Shown here: piece after piece, positions 1 to 5,846 of the stretch | Layout: each line of letters opens with the position of its first letter | Position numbering within the stretch: position 1 is the first letter of the stretch | Assembly: GCA_029057255.1 (NCBI GenBank) | Contig: JAICZO010000404.1 | Location: 1 to 5,846 of the forward strand | Direction: 5' to 3' | Length of the DNA stretch: 5,846 bases | From: Muribaculaceae bacterium | GTDB lineage: Bacteria; Bacteroidota; Bacteroidia; Bacteroidales; Muribaculaceae | Notes under the pieces: generated by a model | Told to the model about the DNA's origin: nothing | The model's database searches: none | Seen by the model: only the letters and a program-made list of their open reading frames with translations | Program-made: the position numbers and the translations under genes

Positions 1-2041
1 GTATTGTGGTGTGCTGAGAATCGAATATTTCAATCTCGGTAAAGAGTGTGCCCGGAGAATGCAAATCTCGCTCGGTGTCGGAGAGCGAGAAACTGAGCAA
101 TCCGGTCGTCGTGCCGAAGAAAACGGTGTCGCCGCGGCGGGCGGCGGCGTTGTTGGTGTACGACATCGGCAGGCGCGAGTCATTCTTGCGCACGAGCGTA
201 CCGTTTGCGCGCATATATTTGTAGAGGCCGCCTTCGGTGCCTACCCACAGGTTGTTGTCATCGTCGGGTATCATCGAGCGCATGCGCTCCTTGCCGAACT
301 GGTCCTGCGTGAACACCCTGACTTCGTTGTTGTTGCGGGTGTCGATTGAGCATACGCCCTTGCTGCCGAGGTCGGCCCATACGACGCCCATCGGGTCGAT
401 GCCGATGAATTCCACCTGATGCCCGGGCAGAAGGGCGCCGCCTGTCGTGGGGCTGTCGGAGAAGCGCTCCACCACGCGTCGGGTGCGTTTGTCGATTTGC
501 AGTATGCCCTTGAAGCGCGTCCCTACCCACATGAAGTTGCCGTAGTTGATTATCGACATGGTCATTATGTTGTCGCAACCCTCGACCGGGGTGAACTTCT
601 TGTTGACCTTGTTGAACACATGCAGGGCGCGTCCGCCGACCCACAGGTTGCCTTTGTCGTCCTCTGCCAGCACCCACAGCTTGTTGCCCGGCTCGTAGCC
701 GGTGTCGATGCGGTAGTTTGTTATGTTGTGTGTGGCAAGGTCGAGAGCCGACAGACCGCCGGAATATACTGCCGCCCAGAGTGTTGTGCCGTCGTTGACG
801 AGCGACACCACGTTGTTGCCGGGCAGATCCGAGTTGCTGCTGTTGAAGTTTTTGGAGCGTCCGGTAGCCTTGTCATAGATGTCGATGCCGCCGCCGTCGA
901 GACCGATGTATATCTTGTTGTCGGCCGGAGCTATCGCCGTCACGATGTCGTATGACAGCGAGCCGGATGCTATATTGTTGACAGTGTATGAGTTAAGCTC
1001 CTGCGACAGCAGACACAGGCCGTGTCGGTAAGTGCCGCACCATATGTTCCCGCGGCTGTCGGCGTAGACGGTGTATATTGCGTCGGCGGGCAGCGACGAG
1101 TTCTTGGGCGTATAGTTGACCGTGCGGCCGTCGCTGTCGATGGCGAAGAGGCCTTTGCCGTCCGATGCCATATATAATGTACCGTCGGCGTTAGTGGCGC
1201 ACATGAGGCCGTCGGTGACGTGCATGTCGCCCGCGGGTATCAGCGTGCCGGCGCTCTCGTCGATGCGGTAAGCGTCAGTATGATAGCCGATTCCGCCGCC
1301 TGCTATCACTATTCCCGTCACCGTGTCGCAGTGCAGGTTCATGTTGTTGTCGAATATGGCCTTGCGGCTGTAGTGCATCAGCTCGCGCTCGCCGTCCGAC
1401 GACAGCAGTGTTATGCCTTCGTCCGACAGCGCTAATATGCGGCCGCGCGTATAGGGCGTGAGGTCGGCATATGTCCTTGTCAGAGGCTTGGGCATGGTGC
1501 GGAAGAAGTTCTGCGTGCCGTCGTTCTCCGACATCTTGCGCTCCAGCCGCATCAGGTCGCCGCCCGAGGTGAGGGCGAAGACGTGGTCGCCGCGCTTTAT
1601 AAGCCGGCTGATGCGGGTGTTGAGCGGAGCGGTGTCGCCCGCCGATGTCAATACCTTGGATGGCAGGAAGTTGCTGTCGGAGTAGCGGAGGAAGTCCACG
1701 CCGGCATCCGATGCCACCCATATGCCGTTCTCGTCGGGCAGCAGCGAGCGCACCATGTTGTTTGACAGCGAGGGGCTGTTGTCGCGGTGTCGGAATGTGA
1801 CGATGTTCTTGCCGTCGTATCGGGCCAGGCCGTTCCATGTGGCCACCCAGAGGAAGCCGAATCGGTCTTCTGCGATGTCGTTGACAGAGTTGTCGGGCAG
1901 CCCCGCGCCTGTGTTTATCACCTTGAAGTATGTCGTGGCGGGCGGCGGCACGTTTGCAGTGGCGTGCCGTGGCACGAAGAGTGCCGTCAGCAGAAGCATG
2001 GCGGCTGCAAGATGCAGAGAGAGAGTGGTTGTTTTGTCCAT
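1..2041 (-). CDS. HTCS-type sensor protein, N-terminal periplasmic part (3' end cut by window edge)
   Basis: This reading frame is open from the ATG at 2041 to the window edge (680 codons) without a stop. Residues 1-29 look like a signal peptide (MDKTTT, a hydrophobic LAAAMLLLTALFV core, then HATA before Asn30). Fourteen beta-propeller repeats follow, with typical two-component-regulator propeller signatures such as EDRFGFLWVATWNGL (about 58-72), RGNIWCGTYRHGL (330-342), DKGNLWVGG (462-470) and DNNLWVGTEGGLYKY (595-609). Fourteen blades mean two seven-bladed propellers, as in hybrid two-component systems of Bacteroides. From about residue 662 (SPGTLFTEIEIFDS) the Y_Y_Y domain begins. The family then has a membrane helix, histidine kinase, receiver and AraC-type DNA-binding domain, none visible here. 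The gene is divergent from the susC/susD pair, which it probably activates after sensing an oligosaccharide in the periplasm. Isoleucine is often ATA here, unlike in the neighbouring receptor gene. It could instead be a propeller sensor with another output domain. Sensor class is near certain; the full HTCS architecture is inferred. Confidence 0.9.
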   Translation of the reverse strand, partial: MDKTTTLSLHLAAAMLLLTALFVPRHATANVPPPATTYFKVINTGAGLPDNSVNDIAEDRFGFLWVATWNGLARYDGKNIVTFRHRDNSPSLSNNMVRSLLPDENGIWVASDAGVDFLRYSDSNFLPSKVLTSAGDTAPLNTRISRLIKRGDHVFALTSGGDLMRLERKMSENDGTQNFFRTMPKPLTRTYADLTPYTRGRILALSDEGITLLSSDGERELMHYSRKAIFDNNMNLHCDTVTGIVIAGGGIGYHTDAYRIDESAGTLIPAGDMHVTDGLMCATNADGTLYMASDGKGLFAIDSDGRTVNYTPKNSSLPADAIYTVYADSRGNIWCGTYRHGLCLLSQELNSYTVNNIASGSLSYDIVTAIAPADNKIYIGLDGGGIDIYDKATGRSKNFNSSNSDLPGNNVVSLVNDGTTLWAAVYSGGLSALDLATHNITNYRIDTGYEPGNKLWVLAEDDKGNLWVGGRALHVFNKVNKKFTPVEGCDNIMTMSIINYGNFMWVGTRFKGILQIDKRTRRVVERFSDSPTTGGALLPGHQVEFIGIDPMGVVWADLGSKGVCSIDTRNNNEVRVFTQDQFGKERMRSMIPDDDNNLWVGTEGGLYKYMRANGTLVRKNDSRLPMSYTNNAAARRGDTVFFGTTTGLLSFSLSDTERDLHSPGTLFTEIEIFDSQHTTI

Positions 2042-2076
2042 CGCAGTAAAAAAAGGGCGTTTTTTCGTTCGCTGTG

Positions 2077-2108
2077 CAAAAATACGAATTTTCACCCGAC
2101 AAAACAAT
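2077..2108 (-). promoter_or_regulatory. Candidate Bacteroidetes promoter for the sensor gene
   Basis: CAAAAATA at 2077-2084 reads TATTTTTG on the minus strand, an exact match to the Bacteroidetes -7 element TAnnTTTG. Possible -33 elements are ATTG (2105-2108, spacer 20) or TTTG (2100-2103, spacer 15, shorter than usual). Transcription would start near 2070, giving a leader of about 30 bases before the ATG at 2041. The leader has no Shine-Dalgarno sequence, which is usual in this phylum. The -7 match is seen directly; promoter function is inferred. Confidence 0.55.
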
Positions 2109-2139
2109 AACGACAGTCAAGAAAAGGTAAAAATTCGTA
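2083..2139. repeat. Inverted repeat TACGAATTTT / AAAATTCGTA overlapping the sensor promoter
   Basis: TACGAATTTT at 2083-2092 is the exact reverse complement of AAAATTCGTA at 2130-2139, with 37 bases between. Two more base pairs match outside after one mismatch. The left arm overlaps the proposed -7 element of the sensor gene, so a protein bound there could affect the sensor's own transcription. The spacer is too long for a stable hairpin, so paired protein sites are more likely than an RNA stem. AT-rich sequence makes chance matches more likely. Confidence 0.4.
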
Positions 2140-2144
2140 ATTAT

Positions 2145-2179
2145 GGGTGTTAAATTCGGAAAAATGAGGTTTTACACCC
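2145..2179. repeat. Imperfect inverted repeat GGGTGTTAAA / TTTTACACCC
   Basis: GGGTGTTAAA at 2145-2154 faces TTTTACACCC at 2170-2179. Nine of ten positions pair, including the GC-rich six-base outer ends, and the spacer is 15 bases (2155-2169). It lies near the middle of the divergent region, upstream of both proposed promoters, where an activator site would be expected. The equivalent positions of the two arms are 25 bases apart, which is about 2.4 helical turns. Regulatory function is inferred. Confidence 0.45.
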
Positions 2180-2180
2180 T

Positions 2181-2225
2181 GTTTTTCGTCGTTTTTTTGG
2201 TTAAATACGAAAAACGACCGTTTTT
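2181..2225. repeat. Overlapping inverted repeats of GTTTTTCGTCGTTTTT type
   Basis: GTTTTTCGT (2181-2189) is the reverse complement of ACGAAAAAC (2207-2215), and GTCGTTTTT (2188-2196) is the reverse complement of AAAAACGAC (2210-2218). The right-hand block also forms a compact palindrome with the next bases: AAAAACG (2210-2216), AC, CGTTTTT (2219-2225). One segment can therefore pair with either of two partners. Low complexity explains part of this, but the CG positions also match. It ends just before the GTACGA palindrome. Confidence 0.4.
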
Positions 2226-2240
2226 GTACGAGAGTCGTAC
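2226..2240. promoter_or_regulatory. Perfect palindrome GTACGA-gag-TCGTAC, candidate operator
   Basis: Six-base arms at 2226-2231 and 2235-2240 are exact inverted copies around a three-base spacer. The site ends one base before the candidate -33 element (2242-2245) of the susC-side promoter. That is the position of a class-II-type activator site or of an operator next to the promoter. It is the most symmetric element in the spacer and is not low-complexity. What binds it cannot be said from sequence; the divergent sensor-regulator is one possibility, although AraC-type outputs usually bind direct repeats. Confidence 0.45.
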
Positions 2241-2241
2241 C

Positions 2242-2271
2242 CTTGCAAAATGTCTGCAAATTGTAATTTTG
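2242..2271 (+). promoter_or_regulatory. Candidate Bacteroidetes promoter for the susC/susD operon
   Basis: TAATTTTG at 2264-2271 matches the Bacteroidetes -7 element TAnnTTTG exactly. CTTG at 2242-2245 is a three-of-four match to the -33 element TTTG, with an 18-base spacer. Transcription would start at about 2276-2279. I found no other TAnnTTTG on this strand between 2042 and 2424. The imperfect -33 element fits a promoter that needs an activator, as expected for a substrate-induced operon. Confidence 0.6.
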
Positions 2272-2277
2272 TGCACC

Positions 2278-2424
2278 AAATGTTATACGACTGACACCGA
2301 ATATCTAAAACCATTCGTTATCATTCCGAATATTTACTAAAAAATCCTTACGAAGACATCTTTATACATTATTAAATAAGACCAAACCTGAAATTAACCA
2401 ATTTCTCACATTTCATATTCTACC
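2278..2424 (+). promoter_or_regulatory. Inferred long 5' leader of the susC-like mRNA
   Basis: If transcription starts near 2277, about 147 untranslated bases precede the susC-like ATG. The segment is AT-rich, has no Shine-Dalgarno sequence and no strong hairpin. CCGAATAT occurs twice (2297-2304 and 2326-2333), with ATTCG (2313-2317) between the copies; it could pair with CGAAT in either copy, but the stems are only five base pairs. The leader boundary depends on the promoter call and is not directly seen. Confidence 0.4.
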
Positions 2425-5400
2425 ATGAAATATCATTACCTTAATTTTTACGCTCGACTGCTGGCGCTTGCTGCAGTTGGCTTCGCCTTGCCCGGCATGT
2501 ATGTGTCGGCGGCCGACGCGCCGGTTCCGCAGGTGGCCACCGCAAACGCTTCAGTGACGGGTACCGTCTACGACGAAATGGGCGAACCCGCTATCGGTGC
2601 TTCTGTAAAATGCAAAGAAAACGCCTCTCTGTCGGTGGTTACTGACATTGACGGCAATTTTGCTATCCGCACCAACAAACCCGTAACCCTGGAGATTTCC
2701 TACATCGGTTATCAGACCCAGGCTGTCAAGGCTACTCCCGGAGTGCCTGTACAGGTTACACTCAAGCCCGAAAATAACGCCCTCAACGAAGTCGTTGTCG
2801 TCGGTTTCGGTACTCAGAAGAAGGTAAACCTTACCGGTTCGGTAGGTATGGCTTCCTCTAAAGAAATTGCAGGACGTCCCGTGCAGAGCACTGCTGCAGC
2901 TCTCCAGGGTGTGATCCCCGGCCTCAACATCTCGAACTCGACTTCGGGTGGTGAGCTCAACGCTTCAAAGCAGATCAACGTCCGCGGTATGACTACCATC
3001 GGTGAAGGTTCAAACGGCTCGCCCCTCATCCTCATCGACGGTATGGAAGGTGACCTCAACGCCATCAACCCCAACGACATCGAGAACATCTCCGTCCTCA
3101 AGGACGCCGCCTCGTCGTCGATCTACGGTTCGCGTGCCCCCTTCGGTGTAATCCTTATTACTACCAAGAGCGGTTCTGAAGGTCACTCGCAGATCCACTA
3201 CAACAACTCTTTCCGCTTCAACCAGCCTCTTACCCCCATGCAGATGATGGACTCCTGGGAGTACATCAACTACCTCAACGACGTTGCCGGCTACACCAAC
3301 CCCGGTAAGCAGGAGTTCAACAATGACTTCGTTGAACAGGCCTGGGCTTACTACACCGGCGAAAGCGACAACTTCATCTACGAGAACAAGTGGGACGGTA
3401 CAAGCCGTCGCTGGGGTACCGGCGAGTGCGGCGGTACTTTCGCCAACGTTAACTGGCGCGACGAGCTCTACAAGAACACAGCGTTCGCTCAGGAACACAA
3501 CGTAACCCTCACAGGCGGTAACAACAAGGTTACCTACTATGTCAGCGGTAACTTCCTCGATCAGGACGGCTTCCTCAAGTACGGTAACGACACCTACGAG
3601 CGCTACTCGCTCATGGGCAAGCTCTCCGGTCAGCTCTACAAGTGGCTCAACGTGCAGTACACAGGCCGCTGGGTGCGCACCGACTACTCGCGTCCTACCA
3701 TCATGTCAGGCGGTTTCTACGAGAAGGTGATCCGTCGTCTTCCCCCGACAAACCCCAAGTATGACCCCAACGGTTACATCGCTGCCGACTACAACTACAT
3801 CGAGCACCTCACTAACGGTGGCCGTCACGACGAGCAGAACGACGTATTCACCAACCAGGTCAAGGTGACAATCACTCCCCTCAAGGGCTGGAACATCATC
3901 GGTGAGTTCAACGCACGTGTCAACAACGACTGGACACACCAGGACAGCAAGCCCGTTTACGCTCACGACGCCGACGACCTCGAAGGCCTCAGCCACGAGA
4001 CAGTGCACCTCGCATTCGACTCGGGCAAGAACTCGAGCGTATCGGAGTACAGCTACCGCTCTACCTACCTCAACTACAACGCCTACACCGACTACAGCTT
4101 CAGCGTAAACGAAGTCAACAACTTCAAGGCTATGCTCGGTTTCCAGGCTGAGGACTTCAAATATCGCAAAGTGAACGCATGGCGCGACAACATGCTCGTT
4201 GAAGACCTCCCCGTCCTCGACCTCACTACAAGCTCTGACAGCTACGGCCTCGGCGGCGAAAAGCAGGCTTGGCGTACAACAGGTTTCTTCGGTCGTATCA
4301 ACTATGACTACGACAGCAAGTACCTCGTCGAAGTCAACCTCCGCTACGACGGTACATCGCGCTTCCGTCGCAACCACCGCTGGGTATGGTCGCCCTCTGT
4401 TTCTGTGGGTTGGAACATCGACCGCGAAAACTTCTGGGAAAGCATCCGCCCCGTGGTGCCCAGCCTGAAGCTCCGCGCATCTTACGGTCAGCTCGCCAAC
4501 CAGAACACCAGCAGCTGGTATCCCACATACCGCACTTTAGGTGTCTACAACCAGGGCTCCAACTGGCTCGTGAACGGCCTCAAGCCCAACACCGCAACAT
4601 TCCCCGCCCTCATCGCACAGTCGCTGACATGGGAGAAAATCCGCAACACCAACGTCGGTGTCGACTTCTCGCTCCTGCGCTACCGCCTCACCGGTTCGTT
4701 CGACTACTTCTGGCGTGACAACCACGACATGGTAGGCCCCGCAGTTACATACCCCGCAGTCCTCGGTGCTTCTGTACCTTCCGAGAACTCACTCTCGCTC
4801 CGCACTTACGGTTGGGAACTCCAGGTAGGCTGGCAGGATCAGATCAACGGCTTCGTTTACTCTGCCAAGCTTAACCTCTCTGACGACCAGACAAAGATTA
4901 CCAAGTACCCCAACGCCGAGCGCTACCTCGACAAATACATCGCAGGTGAGCTCGTAGGCAACATCTACGGTCTTACTACCATCGGCGTTGCCCGCGACGA
5001 CCAGGAGATGGCTGACCACCTCGCAAACGTCAACCAGGATCAGATCGGCTCCAACTGGATGGGCGGTGACATCATGTACGAGGATATCAACAATGACGGC
5101 GTCATCACTAAGGGCAAGACCCTCGACGACCTCGGTGACCTCAAGAAAATCGGTAACAGCACCCCCCGCCTCCGCATCGGCCTCAACCTCTATGCTCAGT
5201 GGAAGGGTATCGACGTGACCGCTTTCTTCCAGGGTGTCGGCAAGCGTGACTACTACTTCAACCCCTACGGCGGTCAGGGTACCGGCGGCAAGGGTGCAGT
5301 ATTCTGGGGCGCTACAACAGGTGGCCGCTGGGAATCGATCTTCCTCAAAGATCACCTCGACTACTGGCGTGACGAAAACAGCCGCCTCGGCGAAAACCGC

Positions 5401-5706
5401 GACGCTTACTACGCACGTCCCATCTACTACACAAACAAGAACCGCGAGACTCAGACCCGCTATCTCCAGAACGCTGCTTACCTCCGTCTGAAGAACCTCC
5501 AGGTGGGTTACACTCTCCCCAAGGAAATCACTCAGAAATTCTTCGTGCAGAACCTCCGCATCTTCTTCTCGGGCGAAAACCTCTGCACCTGGACAAAGAT
5601 GTCGAAGGTTATCGACCCCGAGTCGCTTGAAGTTTCGTCGATGAAGTCAGGCTCGTCCTACCCCATCGCCCGCACTTACTCCTTCGGCCTCACGATCGAC
5701 ATCTAA
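2425..5706 (+). CDS. SusC/RagA-family TonB-linked outer membrane receptor
   Basis: This complete 1093-residue protein has the usual SusC length and layout. Residues 1-29/30 are a signal peptide (LLALAAVGFALPGMYVSAA). A carboxypeptidase-regulatory-like Ig domain spans about 42-115 (VTGTVYDEMGEPAIGASV, TDIDGNF, SYIGYQTQ). The TonB box NEVVVVGFG lies at 121-129, the plug domain at about 133-250, and the barrel fills the rest. The SusC/RagA signature (about 221-250) contains VLKDAASSSIYGSRAPFG and then VILITTK; APFG replaces the commoner AANG. YEDINNDGVIT (885-895), GNSTPRLRIGLNL (from 910) and a YPIARTYSFGL end are also typical. Family role: with a SusD-type lipoprotein it imports glycan-derived oligosaccharides across the outer membrane using TonB-ExbBD energy. 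The partner gene starts 32 bases downstream, so the two are almost certainly co-transcribed. The ATG at 2425 directly precedes the signal peptide. Codon use is strongly biased (CTC, AAC, TAC, ATC), suggesting high expression. The transported substrate is unknown. Confidence 0.98.
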   Translation: MKYHYLNFYARLLALAAVGFALPGMYVSAADAPVPQVATANASVTGTVYDEMGEPAIGASVKCKENASLSVVTDIDGNFAIRTNKPVTLEISYIGYQTQAVKATPGVPVQVTLKPENNALNEVVVVGFGTQKKVNLTGSVGMASSKEIAGRPVQSTAAALQGVIPGLNISNSTSGGELNASKQINVRGMTTIGEGSNGSPLILIDGMEGDLNAINPNDIENISVLKDAASSSIYGSRAPFGVILITTKSGSEGHSQIHYNNSFRFNQPLTPMQMMDSWEYINYLNDVAGYTNPGKQEFNNDFVEQAWAYYTGESDNFIYENKWDGTSRRWGTGECGGTFANVNWRDELYKNTAFAQEHNVTLTGGNNKVTYYVSGNFLDQDGFLKYGNDTYERYSLMGKLSGQLYKWLNVQYTGRWVRTDYSRPTIMSGGFYEKVIRRLPPTNPKYDPNGYIAADYNYIEHLTNGGRHDEQNDVFTNQVKVTITPLKGWNIIGEFNARVNNDWTHQDSKPVYAHDADDLEGLSHETVHLAFDSGKNSSVSEYSYRSTYLNYNAYTDYSFSVNEVNNFKAMLGFQAEDFKYRKVNAWRDNMLVEDLPVLDLTTSSDSYGLGGEKQAWRTTGFFGRINYDYDSKYLVEVNLRYDGTSRFRRNHRWVWSPSVSVGWNIDRENFWESIRPVVPSLKLRASYGQLANQNTSSWYPTYRTLGVYNQGSNWLVNGLKPNTATFPALIAQSLTWEKIRNTNVGVDFSLLRYRLTGSFDYFWRDNHDMVGPAVTYPAVLGASVPSENSLSLRTYGWELQVGWQDQINGFVYSAKLNLSDDQTKITKYPNAERYLDKYIAGELVGNIYGLTTIGVARDDQEMADHLANVNQDQIGSNWMGGDIMYEDINNDGVITKGKTLDDLGDLKKIGNSTPRLRIGLNLYAQWKGIDVTAFFQGVGKRDYYFNPYGGQGTGGKGAVFWGATTGGRWESIFLKDHLDYWRDENSRLGENRDAYYARPIYYTNKNRETQTRYLQNAAYLRLKNLQVGYTLPKEITQKFFVQNLRIFFSGENLCTWTKMSKVIDPESLEVSSMKSGSSYPIARTYSFGLTIDI

Positions 5707-5738
5707 TATTACAGACCTTAATTTCTCATTAGAATACA
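5707..5738 (+). other. Short susC-susD intergenic gap with shared leader word
   Basis: Only 32 bases separate the receptor stop from the SusD-type start. There is no terminator hairpin and no Shine-Dalgarno sequence, so the two genes should lie on one transcript. AATTTCTCA at 5720-5728 also occurs at 2400-2408 upstream of the receptor start, 10 and 16 bases before the respective ATG codons. Both ATGs are followed by AAA. The shared word could aid translation initiation or be chance. Confidence 0.5.
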
Positions 5739-5846
5739 ATGAAATCCAAATATAACAAAATTGCAGGTCTTGCTGGTGCTGTGGCCGTCTGCTTCGGTCT
5801 GGCCGGATGCGACGATTACCTCGACATCACGCCCCCCTCGCAGGTG
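5739..5846 (+). CDS. SusD/RagB-family surface lipoprotein, N-terminal fragment (cut by window edge)
   Basis: The first 36 codons are visible. They encode a charged start (MKSKYNK), a hydrophobic stretch (IAGLAGAVAVCFGLAG) and a lipobox LAGC with the lipidated cysteine at residue 24. CDDYLDITPPSQV follows, the standard opening of mature SusD-family proteins. Acidic residues straight after the cysteine (Asp25, Asp26) fit Bacteroidetes lipoproteins exported to the cell surface. SusD-type proteins form the lid on the SusC-type barrel and bind glycan with a TPR-rich fold, which lies beyond the edge. It follows the receptor gene in the usual susC-susD order. The family call is firm despite the short length; ligand specificity cannot be inferred. 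Confidence 0.93.
   Translation, partial: MKSKYNKIAGLAGAVAVCFGLAGCDDYLDITPPSQV

Larger units (their letters stand above)
2042..2424. promoter_or_regulatory. Divergent intergenic control region between sensor and susC-like gene
   Basis: This 383-base stretch is strongly AT-rich compared with both flanking genes and holds no convincing gene. It carries one promoter-like element for each direction, at least four inverted repeats, and seven copies of the word TACGA (counting both strands) between 2083 and 2353. A 65-codon open frame at 2143-2340 lies across the repeats and the proposed plus-strand promoter and resembles no protein I know. The position between a sensor-regulator and its presumed target operon makes this the expected site of activator binding. 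Confidence 0.8.

Noticed and set aside
11..2153. Plus-strand open frames and the out-of-frame minus-strand frames opposite or inside the sensor gene
   Set aside because: The minus-strand frame from 2041 to the edge is continuous and shows fourteen propeller blades, so the others are shadows.
2143..2340. 65-codon plus-strand open frame in the divergent spacer
   Set aside because: It runs across the inverted repeats and the proposed promoter, has AT-driven composition unlike the neighbouring genes, and resembles no known protein.
5083..5118. DINNDG stretch of the receptor (residues 887-892) as an EF-hand or dockerin calcium site
   Set aside because: There is no acidic residue at loop position 12, and the segment matches a conserved SusC-family barrel motif.
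3706..5355. Long minus-strand open frames opposite the receptor gene (for example 3706-4377 and 4789-5355)
   Set aside because: Their valine-, glutamate- and alanine-rich translations are what strongly biased NNC codons give on the opposite strand. The sense strand encodes an unmistakable SusC protein.
5707..5738. Terminator between the receptor and lipoprotein genes
   Set aside because: The 32 bases contain no stem followed by a T run; the genes look co-transcribed.
1..5846. tRNA or rRNA genes, CRISPR array, insertion sequence or phage attachment site
   Set aside because: No cloverleaf, regularly spaced repeats, transposase-like protein or terminal inverted repeats with target duplications were seen on either strand.

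Overview
The window shows one edge of a polysaccharide-utilization-type locus from a Bacteroidota genome, most likely of the order Bacteroidales. This rests on a SusC/RagA-type TonB-dependent receptor followed by a SusD-type lipoprotein, a divergent sensor of the hybrid two-component (HTCS) kind, Bacteroidetes-style promoter elements (TAnnTTTG), and the lack of Shine-Dalgarno sequences before all three starts. Genes are fairly GC-rich and the spacer is AT-rich. A gut family such as Muribaculaceae or Prevotellaceae would fit, but I cannot assign a genus.

Layout. Positions 1-2041 (minus strand) hold the first 680 codons of a large sensor: a signal peptide, then fourteen beta-propeller blades (two seven-bladed propellers), then the beginning of the Y_Y_Y domain. 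It runs off the left edge, so its membrane segment and cytoplasmic modules are not visible. Positions 2042-2424 are a 383-base AT-rich divergent control region. It has a candidate promoter for each direction, several inverted repeats and an unusual cluster of TACGA words. Positions 2425-5706 (plus strand) encode a complete 1093-residue SusC-family receptor. After a 32-base gap, positions 5739-5846 hold the first 36 codons of a SusD-family lipoprotein, cut by the right edge.

How the parts work together (family knowledge plus inference). The SusD-type protein would capture a glycan on the cell surface. The SusC-type barrel would import its oligosaccharides using TonB energy. The divergent sensor would detect a breakdown product in the periplasm and activate the susC/susD operon, probably through the control region described here. 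No glycoside hydrolase or other enzyme is in the window, so the substrate cannot be named.

No wholly new gene system is evident. The least explained part is the divergent control region. Its inverted repeats, notably GTACGA-gag-TCGTAC one base upstream of the proposed -33 element, are the best candidates for an undescribed operator.
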